Source of the DNA: Acidobacteriaceae bacterium
GTDB lineage: Bacteria; Acidobacteriota; Terriglobia; Terriglobales; Acidobacteriaceae
NCBI GenBank assembly: GCA_035944135.1
Contig: DASZBM010000001.1
Location: 372,001-436,000, forward strand
DNA: 64,000 nucleotides
Reading direction: 5' to 3'
In this document: positions 34,706 through 42,334 of the stretch, piece after piece
How the letters are laid out: each line of letters starts with the position of its first letter
Position numbering within the stretch: the stretch's first letter is position 1
Notes under the pieces: model-generated
The model's database searches: none
Seen by the model: only the letters and a program-made list of their open reading frames with translations
What the model was told of the DNA's origin: nothing
Made by a program: the position numbers and the translations under genes

Positions 34706-35040
34706 ACCCTCACTGCTGTTTAGCTCTTGATCATTTTTCCTGAGATTGTGGACCTGAGCAAACCATCGAACGCCATTTCCTGATGGGAGAACGGCACAAA
34801 CTGTTCTTGGCTCCGGGTTACACCTTCAAAAAAATGTTCTGTCCTGCATGGTCTCTGCGGGAGATTTGATTATAGGCGACTTGGCGACGGGAGAGCGAGC
34901 GGCGGGAGTGGTTCCAGCGGTGAGTTTCGAGCCGTTTCGGTGGTTTGGAGAGAAAACTTTTGACGCAAAGGGCGCAAAGATGCGCGAAGGTACGCCAAGG
35001 CAGGCGGCGTGAGGAGAGGCCTCGGCGCGGGAGTTTTGTT
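34706..35040. other. Intergenic region between xrtJ and bamA, with a decamer repeat
   Basis: The 335 bp must carry the bamA promoter on the minus strand, which I cannot place. The only structure I see is the CGCNAAGG repeat at 34964-35001. No coding sequence is supported. Confidence 0.4.
34964..35001. repeat. Imperfect CGC(A/G/C)AAGG repeat with about 10-bp period
   Basis: CGCAAAGGG, CGCAAAGATG, CGCGAAGGTA and CGCCAAGGC start at 34964, 34973, 34983 and 34993. They lie just 3' of the exosortase gene. Similar low-copy decamer repeats are common in environmental genomes; no role is known to me. Confidence 0.55.
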
Positions 35041-36669
35041 TCAGCGAGCGGCGTAGGGCGCGGTGATCTGGACGAGGTTGGCCTGGGCGAGAAAGGCCTG
35101 GAGCGCCGCTGCAAGCTGTGGCTCAACGACCGAGGTCGGAGAGAGAACGTCGAGCGATTCGACCTTGAGCAGCACGGGGACGGGGCGCGTGCGGTCGGCC
35201 TGCATGGGGATTTCGCGATGCGGGCGGGCGTAGACGAGCGTGACGTGCTGCGTGGTCTCGGAGTACTGGCGGCAGGCTCCGGCATCGCAAACCGTGGAGG
35301 CTTCGAGGCGCTGGGTGACGCCGTTGTTGTAGGCGGCCGCGGTGAGATCGATGTGGCCATCGGGTGAGCCGGTGACGATCTGGCCGTGCCAGGCGGGATC
35401 TTCGCCGCGGGCGATGTGACAGACCTCGGCATCATGGACGCCGAGTTGCGGCGAGATGCCGAGATCGATATGGGGTGACTGCGAGTTGGGCAGGGCGTAC
35501 TCGCCCCAGATGTAGACGACGGTGCGCTCGAGCGTGGTGTCGGTCCAGGTGCGGACGAGCGTGTAGTCGCCGATGCGCTGCGGAAGGCCGGCGGGTGTGG
35601 GGCGGCTGGCCTCGTAGGCTGCTTCGGCGCGGAGCGCGTGGATGGCTTCGATGCCGAAGATGGCGGAGAGCGCGAGGACGGCGGCGACTCGAGCGAGATA
35701 AGGACGCGCGCGGCGCGGAGTGGGCTGGCTGGATTGCTGCGCGGGGAGGACGTCTTCAGGATCACGGCGCAGGCGCTCAGCGACAGCGAAGAAGATGACC
35801 AGCGCGAGCACGAAGAGGCAGCCGCCGATGACGAGGTCGGCCTGGCGCGCGTGGTTCTGCCACCAGTCATGACCGAGCGCGAGCTTGTAGTAGATGACGA
35901 GAAGGCAGAGACGAAGGAAGTTGAAGAGGTAGCCGAGAAGCACGGCGCCAACGACGACAGGAGCGAAGACGAACCAGCGGAAGCGGTAGAGATAGGCAAC
36001 CACGATCGCTGCCAGACCGAGGGTGATGGAGCCGCGGATGCCGTTGCAGCCGGGCGCGATGAACATGCCGAACTCGGGCGTGAACATGAGGCGCAGCTTG
36101 TCCTGAGTGAGCTGCTGGCCGAGCGCGTGGGCGAAGGCGCGGGCGACGGAGGCGGCGGCGTGCTGGAGCGGGAGGTCGATGAAGCGGCTGAAGGTTTGCG
36201 GGACGGGAATGACCGCCCACATGAGCAGCACGGGAAACCATGCGGCGCGGAGGAGGCGCTTGCCTCCGAAGAGGAGCACCATGCCCGCGGCGTAGACCAC
36301 GGCGACGAGCGGCAGGGGCGGGATCTGGAGCAGCCAGTCCTTGTTGATGGTGATGATGAAAAGCGTCTGGTCGCGCAGGAACATGAGCGCGGCGGAGATG
36401 GCGAGGACGCCAAAGCCCCACCAGGTGCCCTGGGTCTCCCAGCCGAGGCGACGCCACTCGCGCAGGATGAGAGCGGCGCAGACGACGGGGACGACCATGC
36501 CCATGGACTTGAGGTCGTCGGTGCGCCAGATGGTCCAGAGCATCCGGACGGAGCTGAAGATGGTGAGCAGGCCGGCGACGGCGGCAAGACAGGCCAGGCC
36601 CGCGATGGCAGGGGGCCTCAGAGTTCTGGAATCAGGGGATGGCGCGCGGTCTGTTAAGGACGCAAGCAA
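35041..36669 (-). CDS. xrtJ: Exosortase (XrtJ type) with fused EpsI-like domain
   Basis: A 542-residue polytopic membrane cysteine transpeptidase. About eight hydrophobic helices span residues 20-310. The exosortase triad is present: Cys208 in APGCNGIRGS, Arg253 in LFNFLRLCLL and His267 in LALGHDWWQ. The C-terminal 180 residues (from RIGDYTLVRTWTDTTLERTV) resemble an EpsI/DUF3485 periplasmic domain fused on one chain. Exosortases cleave a C-terminal sorting signal and hand the protein to an envelope acceptor. The partner is probably the 63-residue protein encoded 65 bp upstream. The J-type name is from recollection of acidobacterial families. Confidence 0.86.
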   Translation of the reverse strand: MLASLTDRAPSPDSRTLRPPAIAGLACLAAVAGLLTIFSSVRMLWTIWRTDDLKSMGMVVPVVCAALILREWRRLGWETQGTWWGFGVLAISAALMFLRDQTLFIITINKDWLLQIPPLPLVAVVYAAGMVLLFGGKRLLRAAWFPVLLMWAVIPVPQTFSRFIDLPLQHAAASVARAFAHALGQQLTQDKLRLMFTPEFGMFIAPGCNGIRGSITLGLAAIVVAYLYRFRWFVFAPVVVGAVLLGYLFNFLRLCLLVIYYKLALGHDWWQNHARQADLVIGGCLFVLALVIFFAVAERLRRDPEDVLPAQQSSQPTPRRARPYLARVAAVLALSAIFGIEAIHALRAEAAYEASRPTPAGLPQRIGDYTLVRTWTDTTLERTVVYIWGEYALPNSQSPHIDLGISPQLGVHDAEVCHIARGEDPAWHGQIVTGSPDGHIDLTAAAYNNGVTQRLEASTVCDAGACRQYSETTQHVTLVYARPHREIPMQADRTRPVPVLLKVESLDVLSPTSVVEPQLAAALQAFLAQANLVQITAPYAAR

Positions 36670-36734
36670 GCTGTGCCCAGATTACAGGAGCAGCAGACAC
36701 CTGGGGTGAGGCAGGACTGGGTGTGACCGGGAAA

Positions 36735-36926
36735 TTACTTTTGTTTGGGGGCGCGACGGGCGCGGAGGCGCATACGCAGTGAGGAGACGGCAAAGACGCC
36801 GCCGGCGAGACCTGCAAGCACAAGGGTAGGATTCTCAGGGGAATCCTCGCAGCCGCTCTGAGCGCGCGCGGGTAGAGCTACGATCAGGGGGATCGCAAGT
36901 GCAACAGAAAGGATGGCTTTCTTCAT
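36735..36926 (-). CDS. 63-aa exosortase partner/substrate (TM-motif-TM protein)
   Basis: Residues 1-22 form a signal peptide (KKAILSVALAIPLIVALPAR, probable cleavage after Ala22). A ~10-residue exposed segment follows (QSGCEDSPENP), then a sorting-signal-like tail: Pro30-Glu31-Asn32-Pro33-Thr34, a hydrophobic helix (34-50), and the basic end RMRLRARR. This is the PEP-CTERM plan with almost no cargo. The ATG at 36926 is preceded by a purine-rich AAAAAGG. It is encoded upstream of the exosortase on the same strand, so it is the obvious dedicated substrate. If processed, only a tiny peptide containing one Cys would remain. Confidence 0.75.
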   Translation of the reverse strand: MKKAILSVALAIPLIVALPARAQSGCEDSPENPTLVLAGLAGGVFAVSSLRMRLRARRAPKQK

Positions 36927-37221
36927 AGTCGATCCTTTTTCTGCCTCGGACCTGTGGCCCGTGACGTCAAAACATTCGTTTGGGGGCTTGCGACACGACC
37001 ACCCTGCGCTCAGGGCAGGCATCTCTGCTGCCTTGAATACGTGATGTCAGAATACGGGCGCGGGATGGCCAGCGTCAATTCGCATTTGCCCACTAAGGTA
37101 TCGGTTTGAGCTACACCAAAGGTCGTAGCGAAGTGATTTCAGAGGACTTTGGCCGCGGTGCCAAACGGCAGCCCAAAGTGCGTTTAGAATCGCCAATGTA
37201 CGGCAGGAGGCGGAAGAAGCG
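36927..37221. other. Divergent intergenic region between mini-substrate gene and frr
   Basis: This carries the frr ribosome site and both promoters, which I cannot place exactly. On the minus strand it contains small dyads (CCCTG-AGCG-CAGGG; AAAC-GAAT-GTTT), so the mini-substrate mRNA may have a folded leader. I do not recognise a known riboswitch. Confidence 0.35.
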
Positions 37222-37806
37222 ATGGCAACAGGTATGGCTGGAATCGAGGCGCTGAAGGGGCTCTCCGCAGGGCTGAAGACACGGATGGATAAAGCTGTAG
37301 AAGACTTCCGCAACAACCTGGTGAGCGTCCGGACGGGACGTGCTTCGATCCACATGCTGGACAGCATCCGGGTGGAGCAGTACGGGTCGGAGGTGCCGCT
37401 GTCGCAGGTGGCAACGCTGAAGACGCCGGAGGCACAGTTGATCACGGTGGAGCCGTGGGACAAGTCGATTGTGGGAGCGATCGAGAAGGCGATTCGTGCG
37501 TCGAACCAAGGGTTCAATCCGAACAACGATGGAAAGGTCATCCGCGTGCCCATCCCGCCGATGACGGAGGAGCGACGCAAGGACACGGTGAAGCACCTAG
37601 CGGGCGTGCTCGAAGATCACAAGACTTCGATTCGGAATATTCGCCGCGACGGCAACGACACGGTGAAGAAGGCGATGAAGGACAAGACCATCTCGGCCGA
37701 TGATGAGAAGCGCGCGAACGATGAGATTCAGCAGATGACGGACGCGGCGATCAAGCGGATCGAAGAGCTGTTCAAGACGAAGGAAAAAGAGGTCATGACA
37801 GTCTGA
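37222..37806 (+). CDS. frr: Ribosome recycling factor
   Basis: A 194-residue RRF, which with EF-G splits post-termination ribosomes. It is recognised by MDKAVEDFRNNLVSVRTGRA near residue 22 and by SIVGAIEKAIRASNQGFNPN, GKVIRVPIPPMTEERRKDTV and the C-terminal three-helix bundle pattern. The start at 37222 has GGAGG upstream; the N-terminus is about 8 residues longer than the E. coli protein. pyrH and tsf are not adjacent. A hairpin terminator follows at 37882. Confidence 0.97.
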   Translation: MATGMAGIEALKGLSAGLKTRMDKAVEDFRNNLVSVRTGRASIHMLDSIRVEQYGSEVPLSQVATLKTPEAQLITVEPWDKSIVGAIEKAIRASNQGFNPNNDGKVIRVPIPPMTEERRKDTVKHLAGVLEDHKTSIRNIRRDGNDTVKKAMKDKTISADDEKRANDEIQQMTDAAIKRIEELFKTKEKEVMTV

Positions 37807-37881
37807 CCATTGCATGGAGCGGACGCGCTTCGCGCCGATCTGCACGGACTCCATTGCAACGAAGAAATGACCAGCTGATGG

Positions 37882-37911
37882 GAGCGGGGCCTGTGCCCTG
37901 CTCTTTTCTTT
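37882..37911 (+). terminator. Rho-independent terminator after frr
   Basis: GAGCGGGGC (37882-37890) pairs with GCCCTGCTC (37895-37903), including one G-T pair, over the loop CTGT. TTTT and then CTTT follow. It also separates frr from the convergent folP. Confidence 0.75.
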
Positions 37912-37922
37912 GATGGTTGACT

Positions 37923-38861
37923 TCAGGCGTCGTAGCCGACGACTTTGCGCATGCTTGGCTCCTCAACATCGAGCAAAGCATCGGCGATGGCGGCAGCTTC
38001 GCGTGCGGCCTGGAGTTCGTGCACGCGGAGCACGTGCGCGCCAGCGAGAATTGCGGCGACGTTGGCGGCGATGGTGCCGACGCGGCGCGCCTCGATGACG
38101 GGAAGCTCGGTGCTTTGGACGTGGCGAACGGCCTTGCCGATGAAGCCCTTGCGCGAGAGGCCGACGAGCAGCGGGCGGCCAAGCTCGTGGAGACGAGGCA
38201 GACCGGCGAGCAGGACGAGATTTTCGTCGTCGACTTTGCCGAAGCCGAAGCCAGGGTCGATGAGGATGCTGTCGCTGGGCAAACCTGAGGCCTCGGCGAG
38301 TGTAAGGCGCTCGCACAAACCTGAGAAGACGATGGGCAGCACCTTGGACGCCGGAAGGCGCGTCTGTAGCTTCCACTGCGGCGGACGGCCGCGCGCGTGC
38401 ATGAGCACGAGGCCACAGCCGGCGCCGGCGATGGTGCGCGCCATGTCGGTGTCCCACTCGAGGCCGGAGACGTCGTTGATGATTTCGGCGCCGGCGCGGA
38501 TGGCGGCGCGCGCGGTGGAGGCGTGATAGGTGTCGATGGAGACGACGGCGTGCGGGCGCTCGCGCAGGAGGCCTTCGAGCACGGGCAGGAGTCGTGCCTG
38601 CTCCTCGGTGGCGGAGAGCGGAGTGGCGCCGGGGCGGGTGGATTCTGCGCCGAGGTCGACGATGTCGGCGCCGTTGTCGTGTGCCTGGATCGCGGCGGCG
38701 ATTGCCTGCTCGTCCGGGCGGTAGCCGAAGCCGTCGCCGGAGAAGCTGTCCGGGGTGAGATTGATGATGGCCATCAGGAACGTGCGACTGCCGAGCTCCA
38801 GAGTTTTGGTGCGGAGCTGCCAGCGGTACAACGGACGTGCGGCAAGCGACATTCGCGACAT
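37923..38861 (-). CDS. folP: Dihydropteroate synthase
   Basis: A 312-residue DHPS of folate synthesis that joins p-aminobenzoate to the pterin diphosphate. Motifs in order are MAIINLTPDSFSGDG near the N-terminus, GADIVDLGAESTRPGATPLS, SIDTYHASTARAAIRAGAEI, ILIDPGFGFGK, and LLVGLSRKGFIG. Its length fits the family. Starts at 38861 or 38852 are both possible and neither has a strong ribosome site; a longer frame exists upstream but looks non-conserved. It is divergent from the PBP4-type gene. Confidence 0.95.
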   Translation of the reverse strand: MSRMSLAARPLYRWQLRTKTLELGSRTFLMAIINLTPDSFSGDGFGYRPDEQAIAAAIQAHDNGADIVDLGAESTRPGATPLSATEEQARLLPVLEGLLRERPHAVVSIDTYHASTARAAIRAGAEIINDVSGLEWDTDMARTIAGAGCGLVLMHARGRPPQWKLQTRLPASKVLPIVFSGLCERLTLAEASGLPSDSILIDPGFGFGKVDDENLVLLAGLPRLHELGRPLLVGLSRKGFIGKAVRHVQSTELPVIEARRVGTIAANVAAILAGAHVLRVHELQAAREAAAIADALLDVEEPSMRKVVGYDA

Positions 38862-38972
38862 TGTAGACACATTGGACGAGTGAGTTGTCAACCGGGTTCC
38901 AAGGAAATTTGCGGTAGATGAATATCGCGATTGCGAGAGCAACAGAAAGAGCTCTCACGTAGACTGCGTTGC

Positions 38973-40664
38973 ATGCGAATGAGGATGCGCGGATTTGTCT
39001 GTGCGCCGTTGTGGGCTGTGATGGTGTGGAATTGCGGCGCGGCTGCGCAGACTGCAGAGACACCCGCACAAGCGCCGGCGCATGTAGTGTTTCCGGGTGG
39101 GGCGGCGAGTCCGCTGGGCGCGCAGATTAATGCACTGCTGGCGGATCCGGGTGTGAGCCGCGCGCACTGGGGCATCGCGGTAACGGCGATGGACGGGACA
39201 CCGATTTATGGGCTGGATGAGGGCAAGCTGTTCCGGCCGGCGTCGAATGCGAAGTTGTTTACGACCGCCGCGGCGATGGCGCTGCTAGGGCCGGATGCGA
39301 CGGTGACGACGAATATCGTCGGAGATCTGGATTCGCACGGAACGGTGAAGGGCGATCTGACGATTGTGGGTGCCGGCGATGCGAACCTGGCGAGCGATGA
39401 CCTGCCGTATGTTCCGCCGTCGCTGCGGCCGAAAGGGCCACAGCCGCAAGGGGTTGGGCTGGATGATCTGCGCGCAATGGCGGATCAACTTGTGGCGAAG
39501 GGCGTGAAGCGGGTCACAGGGCGGATCGTTGGTGATGACACGGCGTTTGTGCATGAGCCATTTCCGGAGTCGTGGGACGTCGGCGACTTGGTGTGGGGCT
39601 ATGGCGCGCCGGTCAGTGCTCTCACGATCGCGGATAACGAGCTGAAACTGACGATGACGCCGGGCGCGGCAACCGGGCCGAAGGGGCATGAGCGGTATAC
39701 GCCGGGCACGGTAACGCTGGAGCAGAATGGCGTGCCGTATTACACGGTGAATTCGGAACTGCAAGTGACACCGGCAGGCACAGGCAGTCACGTGAATGTG
39801 GAGCGGACGGCGGGAAGCCGCGTGCTGCGGGTGTATGGAGAGATGGCTGTCGATGCGCAGCCGGATGTGGAGCATGTGAGCATCGACGATCCTGCGTTGT
39901 ATGCGGCGATGGCGCTGAAGCAGATGCTGTTGCAACGCGGGATCGAGGTGCGTGGTGAGGCTGCGGTGACGCATTTCCAGCCGCAGGATGGACGCGGGTT
40001 CCTGAGCATCGTGGATGCGCCAGCGACACCCTGTGAGGCGATGCGATCAGGAGAGCCCGGAGCAATCTGTGCTGGAAGCTGCCTCTACGAGCCTCCTCCG
40101 GGCAAGGGCGTGTCGGATTTGGCGACGCATACGTCAGCGCCGCTGGTGAGCGATGTAACTCTGACGCTGAAGGTTAGCCAGAATCTGCACGCTGAGTTGC
40201 TGCTGCACAGGCTGGGACGGACGGCGTGGTGCGGGAAGGGATCGACCGCACAGGGCGCGCGTGTGGTGCGGCAGTTTCTGCTGAACGCGGGACTGGATGG
40301 CGGTGATTTTGTGTTCTATGACGGGTCGGGGTTGAGTGGGCATGACCTCGTGACGCCGCGGGCGACGGCACAACTGCTGGCGTATGCGGCGAAGCAGCCG
40401 TGGTTTGCGCAGTGGAAGGAGGCGCTGCCGGTGGGGGGTGAGGATGGAACGCTGGCGTCGCGCTTCCCTGACCCGCCGCTGAAGGATCATCTGTTTGCGA
40501 AGACAGGGACGCTGGGCGAGAGCCGGGCGCTGTCAGGCTATGTGGATACGGCGAGCGGCAAGCAGGTGATCTTCTCGATCTTTGTGGATGATCATGCGCC
40601 GAGCGGGTCGGATGATCGCAAGGTGATGGATGAGATTGTCGCGGCGATTGCGGCGAATGAGTAG
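38973..40664 (+). CDS. dacB: D-alanyl-D-alanine carboxypeptidase/endopeptidase, PBP4 (S13) family
   Basis: A 563-residue periplasmic penicillin-binding protein. A signal peptide ends near residue 25 (NCGAAAQ). The active-site SxxK is in RPASNAKLFTTAAAMALLGP, followed by the large inserted domains typical of S13 enzymes. DGSGLSGHDLVTP and the KTG triad (FAKTGTLGESRALSGYV) are near the C-terminus. It cleaves D-Ala from peptidoglycan stems and may open crosslinks. I chose ATG 38973 for a normal signal peptide over an upstream TTG. Two hairpin repeats follow its stop codon. Confidence 0.92.
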   Translation: MRMRMRGFVCAPLWAVMVWNCGAAAQTAETPAQAPAHVVFPGGAASPLGAQINALLADPGVSRAHWGIAVTAMDGTPIYGLDEGKLFRPASNAKLFTTAAAMALLGPDATVTTNIVGDLDSHGTVKGDLTIVGAGDANLASDDLPYVPPSLRPKGPQPQGVGLDDLRAMADQLVAKGVKRVTGRIVGDDTAFVHEPFPESWDVGDLVWGYGAPVSALTIADNELKLTMTPGAATGPKGHERYTPGTVTLEQNGVPYYTVNSELQVTPAGTGSHVNVERTAGSRVLRVYGEMAVDAQPDVEHVSIDDPALYAAMALKQMLLQRGIEVRGEAAVTHFQPQDGRGFLSIVDAPATPCEAMRSGEPGAICAGSCLYEPPPGKGVSDLATHTSAPLVSDVTLTLKVSQNLHAELLLHRLGRTAWCGKGSTAQGARVVRQFLLNAGLDGGDFVFYDGSGLSGHDLVTPRATAQLLAYAAKQPWFAQWKEALPVGGEDGTLASRFPDPPLKDHLFAKTGTLGESRALSGYVDTASGKQVIFSIFVDDHAPSGSDDRKVMDEIVAAIAANE

Positions 40665-40681
40665 AGCCGGTCGCTCCCTCA

Positions 40682-40738
40682 GGGGCTAAAGCCCCCTTTT
40701 CCCTGTTCAGGCTTCAATGGCACGGCTGAAGCCGTGCC
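40682..40738. repeat. Two-hairpin dispersed repeat, copy 2
   Basis: GGGGCT-AA-AGCCCC (40682-40695) is followed by GGCACGGCT-GA-AGCCGTGCC (40719-40738). The second hairpin is identical to copy 1 at 29018-29037, and the two hairpins are spaced almost the same (37 against 34 bp between starts). Confidence 0.65.
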
Positions 40739-40796
40739 CCTTCAAAAGCGCCGCCGATCTCCTCTGCGAGGGTGGCGCTTTCGAAATCTGCCTTCC

Positions 40797-41057
40797 CTAC
40801 TTCGGCGTGTGTTGCTTGATGTAGCCGCGGAGCTGGAGGTTGAGCTCGAGGGCTTTGTTGACGCCGGATTCGAGCATGCGGAGCCAGTCGGAGGCAGGTT
40901 CCTTGAGCTCGGCCATGCTGAGCAGATAGCTGGTTTGAACGATGATTTCGAGGGCGTTGGAGAGATCGTGTGCCATGCGCCGAATTTCCAGCGCAAGCTC
41001 TTCAGGAATCTGCTGGGACGATGCGGTCGAAGAGACGGCCGTCGAGGGCTCACTCAT
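40797..41057 (-). CDS. Small DHp-like (histidine kinase dimerisation) protein
   Basis: An 86-residue protein with no signal or TM. Residues 20-50 read ELALEIRRMAHDLSNALEII, with His30 followed by Asp. This resembles the H-box of a histidine-kinase DHp helix (HD.xN pattern), and a second helix covers residues 55-80. There is no ATP-binding domain. It could be a phosphotransfer dimer, a decoy of a kinase, or an unrelated helical hairpin. A short Ser/Thr-rich N-terminus precedes it. It stands alone, convergent with dacB, and has no obvious ribosome site. Confidence 0.6.
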   Translation of the reverse strand: MSEPSTAVSSTASSQQIPEELALEIRRMAHDLSNALEIIVQTSYLLSMAELKEPASDWLRMLESGVNKALELNLQLRGYIKQHTPK

Positions 41058-41222
41058 GGGCGCGACGATACTCCCCTTTTCAGCGTTCGCAAACTCACCC
41101 TGAACAGACGCGAATGCGTTGGCACAGTTTACTCGGGGCGGCCGTGAATTGACAGAGGGGGATACGTTTGAAACACTAGCATTTCACGCTGGCAGATGCG
41201 GGTGGGCATTTGCTTCAAGTGA

Positions 41223-41309
41223 GCCGAAGTGGCGGAATTGGCAGACGCGCATGGTTCAGGTCCATGTACTCGCAAGGGTGTGAAGGTTCGAGTCCTTTCT
41301 TCGGCACCA
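41223..41309 (+). tRNA. tRNA-Leu (CAG)
   Basis: An 87-nt tRNA with encoded CCA. The acceptor stem GCCGAAG (41223-41229) pairs with CTTCGGC (41299-41305), followed by A and CCA. The anticodon stem-loop CATGG-TTCAGGT-CCATG places the anticodon CAG at 41257-41259. A long variable arm and GGTTCGAGTCC T-arm fit a class II leucine tRNA. Confidence 0.96.
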
Positions 41310-41320
41310 ATAAAGCAGAG

Positions 41321-41348
41321 GTAGAGAGTAGGCAGTAGAGGGTAAGGC
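41321..41348. repeat. Heptamer array GTAGAGN downstream of tRNA-Leu
   Basis: GTAGAGA, GTAGGCA, GTAGAGG and GTAAGGC give stops at 41322, 41329, 41336 and 41343, in all three plus-strand frames. It starts 12 bp after the tRNA CCA end. Confidence 0.7.
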
Positions 41349-41645
41349 TCTGCTGCGTTTGGGGTGCAGTGCCCCGACTCTCTCAGTTGCCCGTTCGAGG
41401 CATTCGTCCGTGCAGAGGGTCGAAATTACTGCGCGCGTGAAGGTTTTGAGTTCGCTCGGAAGGACCTAAAGAACTGGTAAATCCCTACATTTCTGTGTGG
41501 AACGCCCTGCATCAGCAGGTGAAATTCCCAAGACAAGCGATTGCGCTGCGGCTTCCGTTCGTGTGATTCCACCTTCGTGGGGTATCGTCCTCGGCTCCTG
41601 CCGCGAGAGTCTAGGCATCGCTCGTTCTCGCACGCCGGAGCCGCA
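41349..41645. other. Non-coding stretch after tRNA-Leu
   Basis: About 300 bp with no supported gene. It should hold the promoter of the small membrane ORF at 41646, which I cannot place. Confidence 0.35.
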
Positions 41646-41747
41646 ATGCACAGCCTACTGATCGCCGCCGTCTTTATCCTCATGGTTTTATCGCCGTGTC
41701 TCATGACTCTTCGCTGGCACCCTGAGAAGGACGAGGACTGGGACTAA
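41646..41747 (+). CDS. Small membrane protein (33 aa), unknown
   Basis: An ATG preceded by GGAG-CCGCA (good spacing) opens a 33-residue peptide. Residues 3-20 form a single hydrophobic helix (SLLIAAVFILMVLSPCLM), followed by a short charged tail ending in HPEKDEDWD. I know no family for it. Its layout, one TM plus an acidic tail, resembles many bacterial small membrane regulators. It is followed closely by the folded terminator-like element at 41778. Confidence 0.5.
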   Translation: MHSLLIAAVFILMVLSPCLMTLRWHPEKDEDWD

Positions 41748-41777
41748 AGCCGCCTTTCACCGGGCCAAAAAACAACG

Positions 41778-41841
41778 CCTCCGGCAGCCGTGCCGACCCG
41801 CAGCCAAATGCGAAGTGGGTTAACGGCCCTCGGAGGTTTTT
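41778..41841 (+). terminator. Nested multi-helix terminator or small structured RNA
   Basis: Four nested helices can be drawn. CCTCCG (41778-41783) pairs with CGGAGG (41831-41836); GCCGT (41787-41791) with ACGGC (41823-41827); ACCC (41796-41799) with GGGT (41817-41820); and GCA (41800-41802) with TGC (41809-41811). The TTTTT at 41837-41841 follows directly. It may simply terminate the small ORF transcript, but it is more elaborate than the other terminators here. Confidence 0.5.
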
Positions 41842-41857
41842 CTATGCGTGGGTTTCG

Positions 41858-42274
41858 TCAGTGGTAGAGCGACCCTTCGAAGCTCTTGATCTTCTCTTCA
41901 TCCCAGGCGTGTGAGGCTTTGCGCCAGGTATCGCCGGCCTGCTCCATGAAGTTGGGAAAGTTGGAGCGGCAGAAGCTTTGGCGCGCGGCGAAGTCGATGA
42001 AAGCCTGCGGTGTGCCGTCGATGTAGAAGGCGGCCTGCATGCCGTCGCGGGACCACTGCACGGCGGCGAGACGCTCGCGGGTCGGCTCCTCGAGCGAGCG
42101 CACGTTGTAGATGAGCATGGCGTCGAGGATGGCCCGCTCTTCTGTGGGCTCGGAGCGGTCGAAGGCGTAGAGGTATCCGGCAGCGCCCTCGTCCTCAAAG
42201 ATGACGGCCCACGGGACCACGCGGGAGTTCGATTTGAGGTGGGCCTTGCCCGGCGTGAAGTTGAGCGAATCCAT
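41858..42274 (-). CDS. Conserved hypothetical protein, DUF2251-like
   Basis: A 138-residue cytoplasmic protein. The stretch RVVPWAVIFEDEGAAGYLYA resembles the start of DUF2251 proteins, and a second block (GMQAAFYIDGTPQAFIDFAA) continues the fold. No catalytic motif is evident and its role is unknown. It is divergent from the polytopic membrane protein gene, about 60 bp between starts, and convergent with the small membrane ORF across the folded terminator. Confidence 0.65.
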   Translation of the reverse strand: MDSLNFTPGKAHLKSNSRVVPWAVIFEDEGAAGYLYAFDRSEPTEERAILDAMLIYNVRSLEEPTRERLAAVQWSRDGMQAAFYIDGTPQAFIDFAARQSFCRSNFPNFMEQAGDTWRKASHAWDEEKIKSFEGSLYH

Positions 42275-42334
42275 CCCTTTAGCCTACAGGCGCGGACCGA
42301 CCAGGAGCCGCGGAGCAACCTGTACCCTAGAGAG

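Noticed and set aside
34818-36587. Long frame over the exosortase gene with extreme Ser/Pro/Arg content
   Set aside because: It is a different frame of the same strand as the exosortase, has biased composition typical of shifted high-GC DNA, and has no motifs.
36927-37060. c-di-GMP-I (GEMM) riboswitch upstream of the exosortase partner
   Set aside because: A GCGCAGGG and a CGCAAGCC segment recall the motif, but the GNRA tetraloop, receptor and spacing are missing.
41223-41348. tRNA-associated integration site of a genomic island
   Set aside because: No integrase, no duplicated tRNA end and no phage-like genes are found near the tRNA-Leu.
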